Shown one piece after another: positions 1 through 9,555 of a DNA stretch of 64,000 bases. Source of the DNA: an uncultured Odoribacter sp. (lineage in GTDB: Bacteria; Bacteroidota; Bacteroidia; Bacteroidales; Marinifilaceae). The notes beneath the pieces are model-generated. The model saw nothing but the letters and a program-made list of their open reading frames with translations, had not been told where the DNA came from and did not search any database. Numbering within the stretch: position 1 is the first letter of the stretch; every line of letters starts with the position of its first letter. The position numbers and the translations under genes are program-made. Where the stretch lies: the NCBI GenBank assembly GCA_910589025.1, contig CAJURM010000007.1:62001-126000 (forward strand). The letters run 5' to 3'.

Positions 1-1258
1 TATCCTTATCCGTCTGGTTTGTATTCACCAAATTGTCATATTCCTCGAAAGTAAAATACTTGCCATCCGTATCCTTAAAGAGGAAGATACTGTCAGCCCG
101 TTCTGCAAATTTCTCATCTGTGAGCATACCGTATTGGATAAAAACTTTCAAATCATCCCATTTCTTCTCATAATCAACCCGGTTATTCGTAAAAATATCG
201 CTCAGACTATCCGCAACCTTTTTGGTAATATGATTGGATATTTTCTTCACATTCCGGTCGCTCTGTAAATACGAACGCGACACATTCAAAGGAATATCCG
301 GAGAGTCGATCACTCCATGCAACAAAGTCAGGTATTCCGGCACAATTCCTTCTACTGAATCAGTCACATACACCTGATTGCTGTACAACTGGATTTTATT
401 CTTCTGAATTTCAAACTTATTGTTGATTTTCGGAAAATAGAGAATACCGGTCAGATTGAAGGGATAGTCCACATTCAAGTGGATGTGGAACAACGGATCC
501 TCCGCCATCGGATACAATTGGTGATAAAAATTCAGATAATCTTCCTCTTTCAGGTCAGAAGGCTTACGAGTCCATGCAGGATTAACATCATTTATCACAT
601 TGTCCTCGTCCGTATCCACCTGTTTGCCCTCCTTCCACTCTTTCTTCTTGCCGAAAACAATCTCCACCGGCAAGAACTTACAGTATTTGTTCAGCAACTC
701 GCTGATTTTGTTCTCCTCCAGGAAATCCTTGTCTTCCTCATTGATATGCATTACAATATCCGTTCCCCGCTCCTCCTTTTCTACATCTTCCAGCGTATAT
801 TCGGGGTCACCGTTGCAACTCCATTTCACTGCCTGCGCCCCCTCCTTATATGAGCGGGTCACAATATCCACCCGACTGCTCACCATAAATGCAGAATAGA
901 AGCCCAAACCGAAATGTCCGATAATCGTTGCCGCATCATCCTTATGTTTTTCCAAAAACTCCTCTGCCCCAGAAAAAGCAATCTGATTGATATACTTCTC
1001 CACTTCATCACGCGTCATACCGATACCCCGGTCAGAAACCGTCAACGTACCTGCCTCTTTATCAGCCTTCACCCGAATTTTCACCTCCCCCAACTCTCCG
1101 GAATACTCACCCGAAGAAGCCAGCACTTTCAGTTTCTGCGTGGCATCCACCGCATTCGACACAATTTCACGCAAGAAAATATCATGATCGGAATAAAGAA
1201 ATTTTTTGATAATCGGAAACAAATCCTTTGTAGAAACACCAATTTTACCTGTTGTCAT
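1..1258 (-). CDS. htpG: Molecular chaperone HtpG (Hsp90), 5' part only
   Basis: This is the N-terminal part (about 419 residues) of the bacterial Hsp90 ATP-dependent chaperone of the cytoplasm; the gene runs off the left edge of the window. The start is ATG at 1256-1258. The Bergerat-fold ATPase signatures are visible: EIVSNAVDA near residues 31-39, the DRGIGM nucleotide-binding loop near residue 78, and the GHFGLGFYSAFMV lid segment. Bacteroidota HtpG proteins are about 680 residues long, so about 260 residues are missing. The gene is preceded by cinA, about 120 bases upstream on the same strand. I see no clear TAnnTTTG promoter in that gap. The assignment is secure. Confidence 0.96.
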   Translation of the reverse strand, partial: MTTGKIGVSTKDLFPIIKKFLYSDHDIFLREIVSNAVDATQKLKVLASSGEYSGELGEVKIRVKADKEAGTLTVSDRGIGMTRDEVEKYINQIAFSGAEEFLEKHKDDAATIIGHFGLGFYSAFMVSSRVDIVTRSYKEGAQAVKWSCNGDPEYTLEDVEKEERGTDIVMHINEEDKDFLEENKISELLNKYCKFLPVEIVFGKKKEWKEGKQVDTDEDNVINDVNPAWTRKPSDLKEEDYLNFYHQLYPMAEDPLFHIHLNVDYPFNLTGILYFPKINNKFEIQKNKIQLYSNQVYVTDSVEGIVPEYLTLLHGVIDSPDIPLNVSRSYLQSDRNVKKISNHITKKVADSLSDIFTNNRVDYEKKWDDLKVFIQYGMLTDEKFAERADSIFLFKDTDGKYFTFEEYDNLVNTNQTDKD

Positions 1259-1379
1259 ATCACTTGTATTTTTACGTTTTTAATTACGTTTTTCATTCAA
1301 CGCTTATTTCACGGCAATTGTTGTGCCAAAACATAAATACTGACAATATGACAAAAAGAATATTTTTCTGGCAGATTCG

Positions 1380-2600
1380 TTACAATTCTTCCATGAGTAG
1401 TTCCATCGCTTTCACCGCGGCCTTGGCAATATTCCTTTCCCGGGTATATGAAAAGACAAACCTACGGGCTATGGTTCTTTTAGGAGTAGCAATGCCAATC
1501 CACACTGTCCCCACCGGCTTTTCCTCTGTTCCCCCCGGTCCAGCCACCCCGGTCGTGGCAATAGCATAATCTGCACCAGTCAGCTTCATCACCCCATCAG
1601 CCATTTGTCTGACCACCGGTTCACTCACAGCACCAAATTGTTCTATATCGGCAGCATCCACACCCAGAAAATTCACTTTCATCTCATTAGTATATGCTAC
1701 CACACCTCCTTTATAATACTCCGAACACCCTGCCACCGAGGTTATCAAATGAGCAATATACCCTCCCGTACAACTTTCTGCTGTCGCAACCGTCTTGCCA
1801 CAACTGCGAAGCATACCTCCAAACTGTTTCTCCACCGTATCCTCCTCCCCTTCTGTATAGTGCAGGCCTTCCAAAGCCTCCTTTAAGGTCATATAACAAG
1901 TCTCCAAACAAGTAATAGCTTCCCCCTTAGCCGTTACCCTTAACTTCACCAAACCCGGTGAGGGCAGATAAGCCAAACCGACTCCCGCCGGCAAATGATT
2001 CTCCCATGCCTCCAGGCGTTCAGCCAATTCAGACTCCGGAATATCATACACTTTCAGCATTTTGTAAGCAAGTTGCAGACGGGGATATTTTTTCTGCAAA
2101 TCCGGCAACACATAGGTCTCCATCAGATGCTCCATCTCAAAAGGCACACCCGGCATAGAAATTAAATCTTTTTCGCCTTGTTCAAACCACATACCCGAAG
2201 CCGTACCCTTGAAATTCCGCAAAATCCGGCAGTTCTCCGGTAACCAAGCCTGGCTTTTATTATTTTCATTCATTGCAATACCCCGTCCCGCCAGCAACTC
2301 TTTCAACCAACCCATCACTTCTTCATTATACACCAACCGCATGCCAAAATAATCCGCCAGCACCTTTTTCGTTACATCATCTTTCGTTGGTCCCAACCCT
2401 CCGGTCACTAACACCAATTCCGCCCTACTCATCGCCTCGCCAACAGCTTTACTGATTTCATTCCGATCATCGCGGACGGTAAGCATTTTCACAACTTCCA
2501 CCCCCATATTTCCCAACTGACGAGCCATATAACGGGAATTCGTATCCAAAATCTGTCCCAACAAAATTTCATCTCCTATGGTAATAATTACAGCATGCAT
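1380..2600 (-). CDS. cinA: CinA family protein (nicotinamide-nucleotide amidase / competence-damage protein)
   Basis: A two-domain cytoplasmic enzyme of 406 residues. Residues 1-170 form the COG1058/MoaB-like domain with the VTGGLGPTKDD signature at 65-75. Residues 255-400 form the PncC amidase domain with TAESCTGG at 273-280 and TGVAGPGG at 350-357. In the family, the C-terminal domain deamidates nicotinamide mononucleotide to nicotinate mononucleotide for NAD salvage, and the N-terminal domain acts as an ADP-ribose pyrophosphatase in several members. The gene starts 20 nt after the stop of the PCMD-type gene on the same strand, so the two are probably co-transcribed. The domain order and length are normal for full-length CinA. 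Confidence 0.94.
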   Translation of the reverse strand: MHAVIITIGDEILLGQILDTNSRYMARQLGNMGVEVVKMLTVRDDRNEISKAVGEAMSRAELVLVTGGLGPTKDDVTKKVLADYFGMRLVYNEEVMGWLKELLAGRGIAMNENNKSQAWLPENCRILRNFKGTASGMWFEQGEKDLISMPGVPFEMEHLMETYVLPDLQKKYPRLQLAYKMLKVYDIPESELAERLEAWENHLPAGVGLAYLPSPGLVKLRVTAKGEAITCLETCYMTLKEALEGLHYTEGEEDTVEKQFGGMLRSCGKTVATAESCTGGYIAHLITSVAGCSEYYKGGVVAYTNEMKVNFLGVDAADIEQFGAVSEPVVRQMADGVMKLTGADYAIATTGVAGPGGTEEKPVGTVWIGIATPKRTIARRFVFSYTRERNIAKAAVKAMELLMEEL

Positions 2601-2620
2601 CTTATTCTCTCTTTAGTTTT

Positions 2621-3607
2621 TCATTCCTGTTCTTCGTATTCCAACCCCACATTATCTACCCAAAAACGACTTTCCGTATTCCCGATATACGCCCCTCCAT
2701 TGCTCGAAGACATCCGCAATACAATGTGGGTAACCTCTTCTCCAAGCTCCGCCCATCCCATTTCCTGAATAGGCACCACCTTGCCTTTGCTATTACGGGT
2801 ATAATATGCTCTTTCCCCCTGTAGCAAAGCCATATAGGACTGATAAAACGGTTTCGAAACAATATTACCGTAATGAAAAGGCAAACGATGTCCATTTTGC
2901 CACTCTTCTTCCGATTTCTCAAAACGCTCCCAACCCGTAGCCACCCGCCGGGCATATACATTTCCTTCCTCATCTTCCCAACGATACTGTAACAACACCG
3001 AAGTCTCCGCCATATCCGACTCTGGCCTCACTTCCGAATGCCCGAATCCCGGTTCGTAAACACACTGCCCGCCTGTTTTCACTTTATAATCGTATACAAG
3101 CGCCACGGGACGTCCGGTAAAAGGAATACCAGAAACCAACTTAGACTGAGGAGTTTTAGTATCCGTAACCGGTTCAACCATCTCTCCTAAAAAAATAGTA
3201 CCACTCGCCAAAACCCGGATATTAAACAATCCCAATACCTTACAATGCTCCATACGAGTCTCCAAACGGGCACAATAACCTTCTCCACGCTTTTCCGGAA
3301 ACACCGTGAGACTGGTTTTTACCACTCCGCTCACCCGAGCCATTACCGACGAAGTCGCCCAAGGAGAGTCCGTATTTTTATAAGGCGTATTCCGCTTCAA
3401 TGTGTCCCCTTGTGCAATCTCATACAGATACCTAACCTCCCCGCCGATAACAAAGGACTCCTTGACCTCGCGAACCATCCACCGATCCATATCCGCATAT
3501 TTAAACATCTCCACATGCCGTTTTTGGGCATACAAAGAAGCGCCCCAACTCCCAAACAAAACACCCGCCCACAACAAAAATTTACCCCCATACATCGCTC
3601 TCATCAT
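2621..3607 (-). CDS. Exported PCMD-domain-like protein
   Basis: A 328-residue protein with an N-terminal signal peptide (hydrophobic core at about residues 8-24, ending SLYAQ), so it is exported to the periplasm or cell surface. The C-terminal two-thirds is rich in beta strands and aromatic residues and ends in a FWVDNVGLEYEE motif. This is the typical ending of the PCMD (putative carbohydrate metabolism domain) family of Bacteroidota surface proteins, a family without a proven biochemical role. The protein starts with two Met codons; the second (3604) is equally possible. It lies 20 nt upstream of cinA and is likely the first gene of that pair. No TAnnTTTG promoter is evident ahead of it. 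The family call rests on the tail motif and overall look. Confidence 0.7.
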   Translation of the reverse strand: MMRAMYGGKFLLWAGVLFGSWGASLYAQKRHVEMFKYADMDRWMVREVKESFVIGGEVRYLYEIAQGDTLKRNTPYKNTDSPWATSSVMARVSGVVKTSLTVFPEKRGEGYCARLETRMEHCKVLGLFNIRVLASGTIFLGEMVEPVTDTKTPQSKLVSGIPFTGRPVALVYDYKVKTGGQCVYEPGFGHSEVRPESDMAETSVLLQYRWEDEEGNVYARRVATGWERFEKSEEEWQNGHRLPFHYGNIVSKPFYQSYMALLQGERAYYTRNSKGKVVPIQEMGWAELGEEVTHIVLRMSSSNGGAYIGNTESRFWVDNVGLEYEEQE

Positions 3608-3749
3608 TCAAGCCTTTCTATTTAATTAAAATCTTCCAACAGTATACAAAAACAATGCCAAAAGCCTCCGTACATCCGTCTTTCCTCTCCAACTGTACTA
3701 ATTTTTAAACTCAAATAAAATCAGCATACCCCGTCTCCCATCTTTTTAT

Positions 3750-3757
3750 TACCTTTG
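3750..3757 (+). promoter_or_regulatory. -7 promoter element of the MATE gene
   Basis: TACCTTTG matches the Bacteroidota consensus TAnnTTTG. The ATG lies only 6 nt downstream, so the transcript would be leaderless or nearly so. No TTG -33 element is found at 19-21 nt. Confidence 0.6.
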
Positions 3758-3763
3758 TGGACC

Positions 3764-5119
3764 ATGAATGAATTGCATAAAAATATAAAAGAATTAGAAG
3801 AACTTGATATCCGCTCCCTATTGTGGAAATATTTTCTTCCTGCATTTACGGGAGTTGTCGTAAACGCTTTATACAACATTGTTGACCGCATCTTTATTGG
3901 CCGCGGAGTTGACGCTCTTGCTCTCTCCGGACTGAGCGCCGTTTTCCCTCTCATGCTGATTATCTTTGCCTTTGGCATGTTAGTTGCCATCGGAGCAAAT
4001 GTCCGCATCTCCATCAACATGGGGAAAAAAGACTACAAACAGGCCGAACAGGTATTGGGCAATGCCGTCACCCTGGGAATCATTATTTCCGCCTTACTGA
4101 CCCTGTTCGGCTACATATACCGCTACCCGCTCCTGCAAATGTTCGGTGCAGGTGAAGGTGCCATGCCATACGCTCTGGAATATTTCGAATACATCCTGTT
4201 CGCCAACCTGTTCGCCACCATGGGTTTCATCCTAAACAATGTCTGCCGGGCGGAAGGCAACCCGAAAACAGCCATGTATTCCCTCTTTATCTCAGCAGGG
4301 ACAAACACCGTACTGGACCCGATTCTGATTTTCGGTTTTGATATGGGCGTAAAAGGTGCTGCCATTGCCACCATCATTGCCCAGTTTGTACTGTGCATTT
4401 GGGTTATTTCCCATTTCTACAGCAAACGGTCTGTTCTAAAACTTCATCTGAACAACCTGCGACTGAACAAACAAATCATCTACCACATTATTACGATAGG
4501 CTTTGCACCATTCTCCATGCAGCTTGCGGCAAGTGGCGTACAAGCAGTCTTAAACACCCAGCTTATCCGTTACGGAGGCGAACTGGCCGTCGGTGCAATG
4601 GGGATCATCAACAGCATCGCCCAATTACTGGTTATGAGCATCATTGCCATAAACATAGCCTCCCAGCCCATCATCGGCTTCAACTACGGCGCGCAAAACC
4701 TGTGCCGGGTACGCAAAACCCTCATCACCTGCCTGAAAGCCGCTACCTTAATAGCCATAGCCGGATTTGCCGTTACCCAATTATTCCCGGGAACCATTGT
4801 ACGGATATTCAATACGGATAGTCCCGAATTATTTGAACTGGGCAAAGAAGGACTACGAAAATTCACCCTGCTTTTTCCTTTGGTAGGTTTTCAGATAATC
4901 ACCGGAAGCTATTACCAATCCATCGGCAAAGCAGGTATCGCGGCTTTCCTCTCCCTACTCAGACAAGTAATCGTTCTTATCCCGGTGTTATTCATATTGC
5001 CCGAATTCACCGGATTAAACGGAGTATGGTTCGCCAATCCCCTCTCCGACATAATCTCCGCAGCCGTTACTTCGGTTTTTCTAGCCCACGCCTTGCAACA
5101 ATTATCCCCACAGAAATAA
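3764..5119 (+). CDS. MATE family efflux transporter
   Basis: A 451-residue inner-membrane protein with about 12 hydrophobic helices and the two-fold repeated architecture of MATE exporters, which use Na+ or H+ gradients to expel cationic drugs or metabolites. Typical segments are the early WKYFLPAFTG...NALYNIVDRIFIG stretch and the matching QPIIGFNYGAQ motif in the second half. The frame opens upstream at a TTG (3755), but that codon lies inside the promoter, so ATG 3764 is chosen. It stands alone, converging on the M13 peptidase gene across a shared terminator. The substrate cannot be deduced. Confidence 0.92.
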   Translation: MNELHKNIKELEELDIRSLLWKYFLPAFTGVVVNALYNIVDRIFIGRGVDALALSGLSAVFPLMLIIFAFGMLVAIGANVRISINMGKKDYKQAEQVLGNAVTLGIIISALLTLFGYIYRYPLLQMFGAGEGAMPYALEYFEYILFANLFATMGFILNNVCRAEGNPKTAMYSLFISAGTNTVLDPILIFGFDMGVKGAAIATIIAQFVLCIWVISHFYSKRSVLKLHLNNLRLNKQIIYHIITIGFAPFSMQLAASGVQAVLNTQLIRYGGELAVGAMGIINSIAQLLVMSIIAINIASQPIIGFNYGAQNLCRVRKTLITCLKAATLIAIAGFAVTQLFPGTIVRIFNTDSPELFELGKEGLRKFTLLFPLVGFQIITGSYYQSIGKAGIAAFLSLLRQVIVLIPVLFILPEFTGLNGVWFANPLSDIISAAVTSVFLAHALQQLSPQK

Positions 5120-5124
5120 AGCAC

Positions 5125-5165
5125 TAAAAAAGCTGTCTGACAATATGCCAGACAGCTCTTTTCCT
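5125..5165. terminator. Bidirectional intrinsic terminator
   Basis: A perfect 9-bp stem (5131-5139 with 5149-5157) is flanked by an A-run on the left and a CTTTTC tract on the right. It lies between the convergent MATE and M13 peptidase genes and can serve both. Confidence 0.8.
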
Positions 5166-5176
5166 ATTCATTCCAC

Positions 5177-7216
5177 TTACCAAATTACAGCCCGTTCCTC
5201 CGGAGACAGATACATCGGATCGTTTTTATTAATACCAAAAGCTTCATACCAGGCATTAATATGAGGCAAAGCTCCGTTCACTCTCCAACGTCCCAGTGAA
5301 TGCGGATCTGCCTTCGTTAATACCCGAATCTGTTCATCCCTGATATTTCCAGCCCAAACATTAGCATAAGCCAAAAAGAAACGCTGTTCAGGAGTAAAAC
5401 CCTCCTTCAATGGCAACGGTTGATTGGCGACAGCCTTTTTGAAAGCGGTGTAAGCCACCTGCAAACCGCCATGATCAGCAATATTCTCACCCAAAGTAAG
5501 TTTCCCGTTAGCATGCAAGCCCGGCAACACCTCAATCCTATCAAAATAAGTCACCAACTTCTGAGCACGGTCCTGAAAACTCTTGGCATCAGCCTCCGTC
5601 CACCAATCCTCCAGGTTTCCATCCTTATCATACAAACGCCCCTGATCATCAAAACCATGGGTCATTTCATGACCGATAACTACCCCTATAGCCCCGTAGT
5701 TAAAAGCATCATCCGCATTCATATCAAAAAAAGGATATTGCAAGATACCTGCCGGAAAACAAATCTCATTCATAGAAGGACTATAATAAGCATTCACAGT
5801 CTGGGGTGTCATATACCACTTGGAACGGTCTACGGGTTTACCGGCTTTGGCAATCATATCATCATACTCAAACACATTGGAACGCACAATATTTTCCCAA
5901 TAAGAATCATTTTGGATTTCCAATGCGGAATAATCTTTCCATTTATCGGGATAGCCCACTTTTACCGTAATAGCGGATAACTTTTCCAACGCCTTTTCTT
6001 TCGTCCCCTCACTCATCCACTCCAATTCCCGGATACGGTCGCCTAAAGCCCCTTTCAGATTACCGACTAAAGCCACCATCCGTTCTTTAGCTGCTGCAGG
6101 AAAATACTTTTCAGAATACATCTGTCCGACAGCTTCCCCCAAAACACCGTCAACCGTACTCACAGCACGCTTCCAACGAGGTTGCATTTCCTGCTTTCCA
6201 GAAAGCGTTTTGTCGTAAAAATCAAAATTCTGTGCCACAAAATCATCACTCAGATAATCGGCAGCAGCATCTATGACATACCAACTCAGATATGATTTCT
6301 GAACATCCAGAGGCATCTCCTTCAATATAGCAGCCACCTCCTTAATCGGCTCCGGTTGCCCCACATTCAATTCCTTCAATCCTTTCAAACCGACTGCAGA
6401 AAAATACACATCCCATGCTATCCCCGAAACCTCCTTCTTCAGTTCAGTCACCGCCATCTTATGGTAATTCGCATGCGGATTACGCAATTTCACATTATCA
6501 TAAGAAGCCTTGGCAATACGAATCTCCACCTTCATCACATCACTTGCTGCCTTTTTAGCCCGGACCTTATTATATCCTGCCAAACAGAACATCTTTGCCA
6601 CATGCTGCTCAAACTTCTGTCTGATTTTCCGTGTATGTTCATCATCTTCCAGATAATACTCCCGTTCCCCCAGACTCAACCCTCCCTGACAAATATGCAC
6701 AATATTCATAGCACTGTTCTTATCATCAGAAGAGACATAAATTCCGAAATAAGGACCATATCCCCGACGATGCATCTCTGCCACCAATGCCATCAATTCC
6801 TTCTTATCCTTCAGTCCGACAATACCTTCCAAATCCGCCTGTATAGGCTTCATCCCGTCAGCGTTCAGTTTTACGCTATCCATGGCCATATTATAAAGAT
6901 CTCCGATTTTTTGGGCAACACTCCCTGGCTCCGACTTCTTAGCCGCCAACTCCTCTATCAGGCTCCTTAACTGCTTCCGATTATTTTCAGCCAACTGGTC
7001 AAACATCCCAAACCGGGCATATTCCCCCGTCAAAGGATGGTTGTCCATCCACCCGCCACAGGCATAACGAAAAAAATCAGCTCGAGGCGACACTGTCGTA
7101 TCCATATTGACCACTCTTATTCCCACCGAAGCAGCTTCCGCTTCCTTTTTGTTCTCACACCCTGCCGATAATAAAGCCAGGGCTATTACAGGAAAATAAA
7201 ACTTTGTATTCATCAT
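5177..7216 (-). CDS. M13 family metallopeptidase (neprilysin/PepO-like lipoprotein)
   Basis: A 679-residue zinc endopeptidase of the neprilysin family. The N-terminus is a lipoprotein signal with lipobox LSAGC (Cys20), so the protein is anchored in an envelope membrane. The zinc site HEMTH is at 516-520, the third ligand is Glu577 in GENIADHGG, and the substrate-binding NAYYSP motif is at 475-480. The C-terminus ends in a short aromatic tail, as is common in this family, although the usual final CxxW form is not present. M13 enzymes cleave short peptides. It begins 15 nt after the M20 hydrolase gene and is the last gene of a manC-M20-M13 operon, ending at a strong terminator. Confidence 0.94.
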   Translation of the reverse strand: MMNTKFYFPVIALALLSAGCENKKEAEAASVGIRVVNMDTTVSPRADFFRYACGGWMDNHPLTGEYARFGMFDQLAENNRKQLRSLIEELAAKKSEPGSVAQKIGDLYNMAMDSVKLNADGMKPIQADLEGIVGLKDKKELMALVAEMHRRGYGPYFGIYVSSDDKNSAMNIVHICQGGLSLGEREYYLEDDEHTRKIRQKFEQHVAKMFCLAGYNKVRAKKAASDVMKVEIRIAKASYDNVKLRNPHANYHKMAVTELKKEVSGIAWDVYFSAVGLKGLKELNVGQPEPIKEVAAILKEMPLDVQKSYLSWYVIDAAADYLSDDFVAQNFDFYDKTLSGKQEMQPRWKRAVSTVDGVLGEAVGQMYSEKYFPAAAKERMVALVGNLKGALGDRIRELEWMSEGTKEKALEKLSAITVKVGYPDKWKDYSALEIQNDSYWENIVRSNVFEYDDMIAKAGKPVDRSKWYMTPQTVNAYYSPSMNEICFPAGILQYPFFDMNADDAFNYGAIGVVIGHEMTHGFDDQGRLYDKDGNLEDWWTEADAKSFQDRAQKLVTYFDRIEVLPGLHANGKLTLGENIADHGGLQVAYTAFKKAVANQPLPLKEGFTPEQRFFLAYANVWAGNIRDEQIRVLTKADPHSLGRWRVNGALPHINAWYEAFGINKNDPMYLSPEERAVIW

Positions 7217-7231
7217 TTATAAAATTATAAT

Positions 7232-8398
7232 TCAACACATTCCATCATCCAGCACCCAATCTATACATTTTCTCAACATCCGGATTCCGTTCTCCATCGC
7301 CCTTTCATCCGGAGCAAACTTCGGACTATGCAAAGGAGGCATTATCTCCTGTTCGGGTGGACACACACCCAACACCCACATCACGCCAGGAATCTCTTGC
7401 AAATAGATAGCAAAATCTTCACCCAACATCAACGGCTCCATATCCACAACCTGCTCTGCCCCTAACCACTCCGCAGAGCTGCTCCTTAGCTCTTCTGTCA
7501 ATTTCCTATCGTTCATCAATACCGGCAACCCGTCAGTCGCCTTATTCCGACAATAATGACATCCATACAACGAACAAATCGCCTCCGACTTTTTATCCAT
7601 CCACTCAAAAATCCGGTCGCGAAGCACATTATCATGCGTACGCACTGTTCCCAGCATCTCCACACGGTCGGGAATCACATTATTCGCCGTCCCTCCATGA
7701 ACAGAAGTAACAGACACCACTGCCGGAGTCAAAGGATTCCGGAACTTAGTGACCAACGTCTGGTAAAACTGAATCAGACAAGCCGTAGCCAATATGGTGT
7801 CCGAACCATTCTGAGGCATAGCAGCATGAGTACCTTTTCCTTCCACACTACATATAACATTATCCGAAGAAGCAAAGAACGCTCCAGGACGCAACCCAAC
7901 CACGCCCGATTTCAACCCCGGATACACATGCTGTGCAAAAATAGCCTGAGGCCGAGGAGCCTTCAACAACTCCGGCAACAACAGACGAGCACCTCCCGGA
8001 CGCTTTTCCTCACTGGGCTGAAATACCACCTTTACCACCCCTTTCAAATGCATCTCCTGCTCCTTCAAAGCTACAGCAACCGCCAACACCATTCCCAAGT
8101 GCATATCATGCCCACAAGCATGCATCACGCCTTCATGAGCTGAAGCATACGACAAACCGGTCTCTTCCGTCACCTTCAAAGCATCCATCTCCCCCCGGAT
8201 AGCCACACATCTCTCTCCCTGCCCTATCCGGGCTATTATTCCTGTACCAAACACCTGATAAGCAATTCCATACCGCTTCAATACGCCACAGATATAGTCC
8301 CGTGTACCCGTTTCCTGCATAGACACTTCTGGATAACGGTGAAAATGACGACGGAATTCTACTGCCAACTCATATACAGAAAGATCCATAAATATCAT
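7232..8398 (-). CDS. M20 family metallopeptidase / amidohydrolase
   Basis: A 388-residue cytoplasmic di-metal hydrolase of the M20D group (hippurate/N-acyl-amino-acid amidohydrolase, IAA-amino-acid hydrolase type). The metal site HACGHDMH is at 93-100 and QPSEE, with the catalytic Glu, is at 127-131. The dimerisation-domain motif GTHAAMPQNG is present, as is the C-terminal LMLGEDFAIYL segment that supplies a further metal ligand. It removes acyl groups from amino acids or splits small dipeptide-like amides; the substrate is unknown. It lies 5 nt after manC and 15 nt before the M13 peptidase gene. A second ATG at 8389 is a possible start. Confidence 0.9.
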   Translation of the reverse strand: MIFMDLSVYELAVEFRRHFHRYPEVSMQETGTRDYICGVLKRYGIAYQVFGTGIIARIGQGERCVAIRGEMDALKVTEETGLSYASAHEGVMHACGHDMHLGMVLAVAVALKEQEMHLKGVVKVVFQPSEEKRPGGARLLLPELLKAPRPQAIFAQHVYPGLKSGVVGLRPGAFFASSDNVICSVEGKGTHAAMPQNGSDTILATACLIQFYQTLVTKFRNPLTPAVVSVTSVHGGTANNVIPDRVEMLGTVRTHDNVLRDRIFEWMDKKSEAICSLYGCHYCRNKATDGLPVLMNDRKLTEELRSSSAEWLGAEQVVDMEPLMLGEDFAIYLQEIPGVMWVLGVCPPEQEIMPPLHSPKFAPDERAMENGIRMLRKCIDWVLDDGMC

Positions 8399-8403
8399 CG
8401 ATT

Positions 8404-9465
8404 TTACTCCTGCAATTGGGCAGAAAACTCTTTAATGCGTTGCTCCTCCACGGCCTTACAGATTAAAAATACTCCGTCATGTTCCGCCACAATATAACCT
8501 TCCAAACCCTGCAACACCATCGGTTTATCCGGAGATACCCGAACCACACAATCCCTGCATTCTACCAAACGCACCCCTTCCCCCACAACGGCATTCCGGT
8601 TCGCATCTTTCCCCGACAACTCATGCAAAGACCCCCAGGTACCCAAATCCGACCAACCGAAATCAGCCGGGAAAACATAAATATTATGCGCATGCTCCAT
8701 CACGGCATAATCAATTGATATATTCTTACATTCGGGAAAACACCGATTCACCACCTCCTGCTCTCCCGGAGTATAAAAACACTCCTCCAACTCATCAAAA
8801 ATACGCGCAATCTCCGGCTGTTCCTTCCGGAAAGCCTTTTCTACCGTCGCCACATTCCAGATAAAAATACCGGAATTCCACAAATACCCGCCTGCCCTCA
8901 GATACTCCTCCGCCGTCTCCCGGTCAGGCTTTTCCTTAAACCCTTCCACCTCCCGGATTTCTCCCTCACCACTTCCCTCCTTCACTTTTATATACCCATA
9001 GCCCGTCTCCGGACGAAAAGGACGCATTCCCACGGTAAGAATCCGATCCTCCCCGGCAGTGAAAAGCAACCCCTCTTCCATCACCCGCCGAAACTCCTCC
9101 ACATCAGTCACAATATGGTCGGCAGGAGAAACAATAATATTAGCGGAAGCATCCTTCTTTTTAATCTTCCAGGCAGCATAAGCAATGCAAGGCGCCGTAT
9201 TACGCATACAAGGCTCCAGCAAAATATTCGACTCCGGAAGCAAAGGCAACTGCTCACGGACAAGCTCTTTATAACGGGCAGAAGTAACGACCCACACATG
9301 ATCCATGTCACATACATGCTCAAAACGCTTCACTGTTAATTGCAGCAAGGAACTCCCCGTTCCCAGAATATCGATAAACTGTTTCGGCTTCTCCGGCGTA
9401 CTGACAGGCCAGAAACGGCTACCGATTCCACCCGCCATGATAACTAAATGATTCTTTCCTGCCAT
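8404..9465 (-). CDS. manC: Mannose-1-phosphate guanylyltransferase
   Basis: A 353-residue nucleotidyltransferase that makes GDP-mannose from GTP and mannose 1-phosphate, a precursor of GDP-fucose and surface polysaccharides. The N-terminal signature AGGIGSRFWP is at 11-20, followed by EKPKQF at 25-30. The middle has the PADH motif and a WSDLGTWGSL segment typical of the family. It lacks the extra isomerase (type II) domain. The frame is open further upstream to 9543, but a TAnnTTTG promoter sits at 9482-9489, so ATG 9465 is the likely start. It is the first gene of the manC-M20-M13 operon and is divergent from the exported protein gene at 9556. Confidence 0.93.
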   Translation of the reverse strand: MAGKNHLVIMAGGIGSRFWPVSTPEKPKQFIDILGTGSSLLQLTVKRFEHVCDMDHVWVVTSARYKELVREQLPLLPESNILLEPCMRNTAPCIAYAAWKIKKKDASANIIVSPADHIVTDVEEFRRVMEEGLLFTAGEDRILTVGMRPFRPETGYGYIKVKEGSGEGEIREVEGFKEKPDRETAEEYLRAGGYLWNSGIFIWNVATVEKAFRKEQPEIARIFDELEECFYTPGEQEVVNRCFPECKNISIDYAVMEHAHNIYVFPADFGWSDLGTWGSLHELSGKDANRNAVVGEGVRLVECRDCVVRVSPDKPMVLQGLEGYIVAEHDGVFLICKAVEEQRIKEFSAQLQE

Positions 9466-9481
9466 ATCTTTTGTATTTTTG

Positions 9482-9489
9482 CAAAAGTA
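9482..9489 (-). promoter_or_regulatory. -7 promoter element of manC
   Basis: Read on the minus strand this is TACTTTTG, matching TAnnTTTG, 16 nt before the manC ATG. It excludes the longer reading frame. No TTG is seen at the usual -33 distance. Confidence 0.6.
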
Positions 9490-9555
9490 GAGAAAAAAAT
9501 CCATCCATTTCCGGATTTTGTTCTTATATTCGTGTTTCACCACAATCAGAATGTT

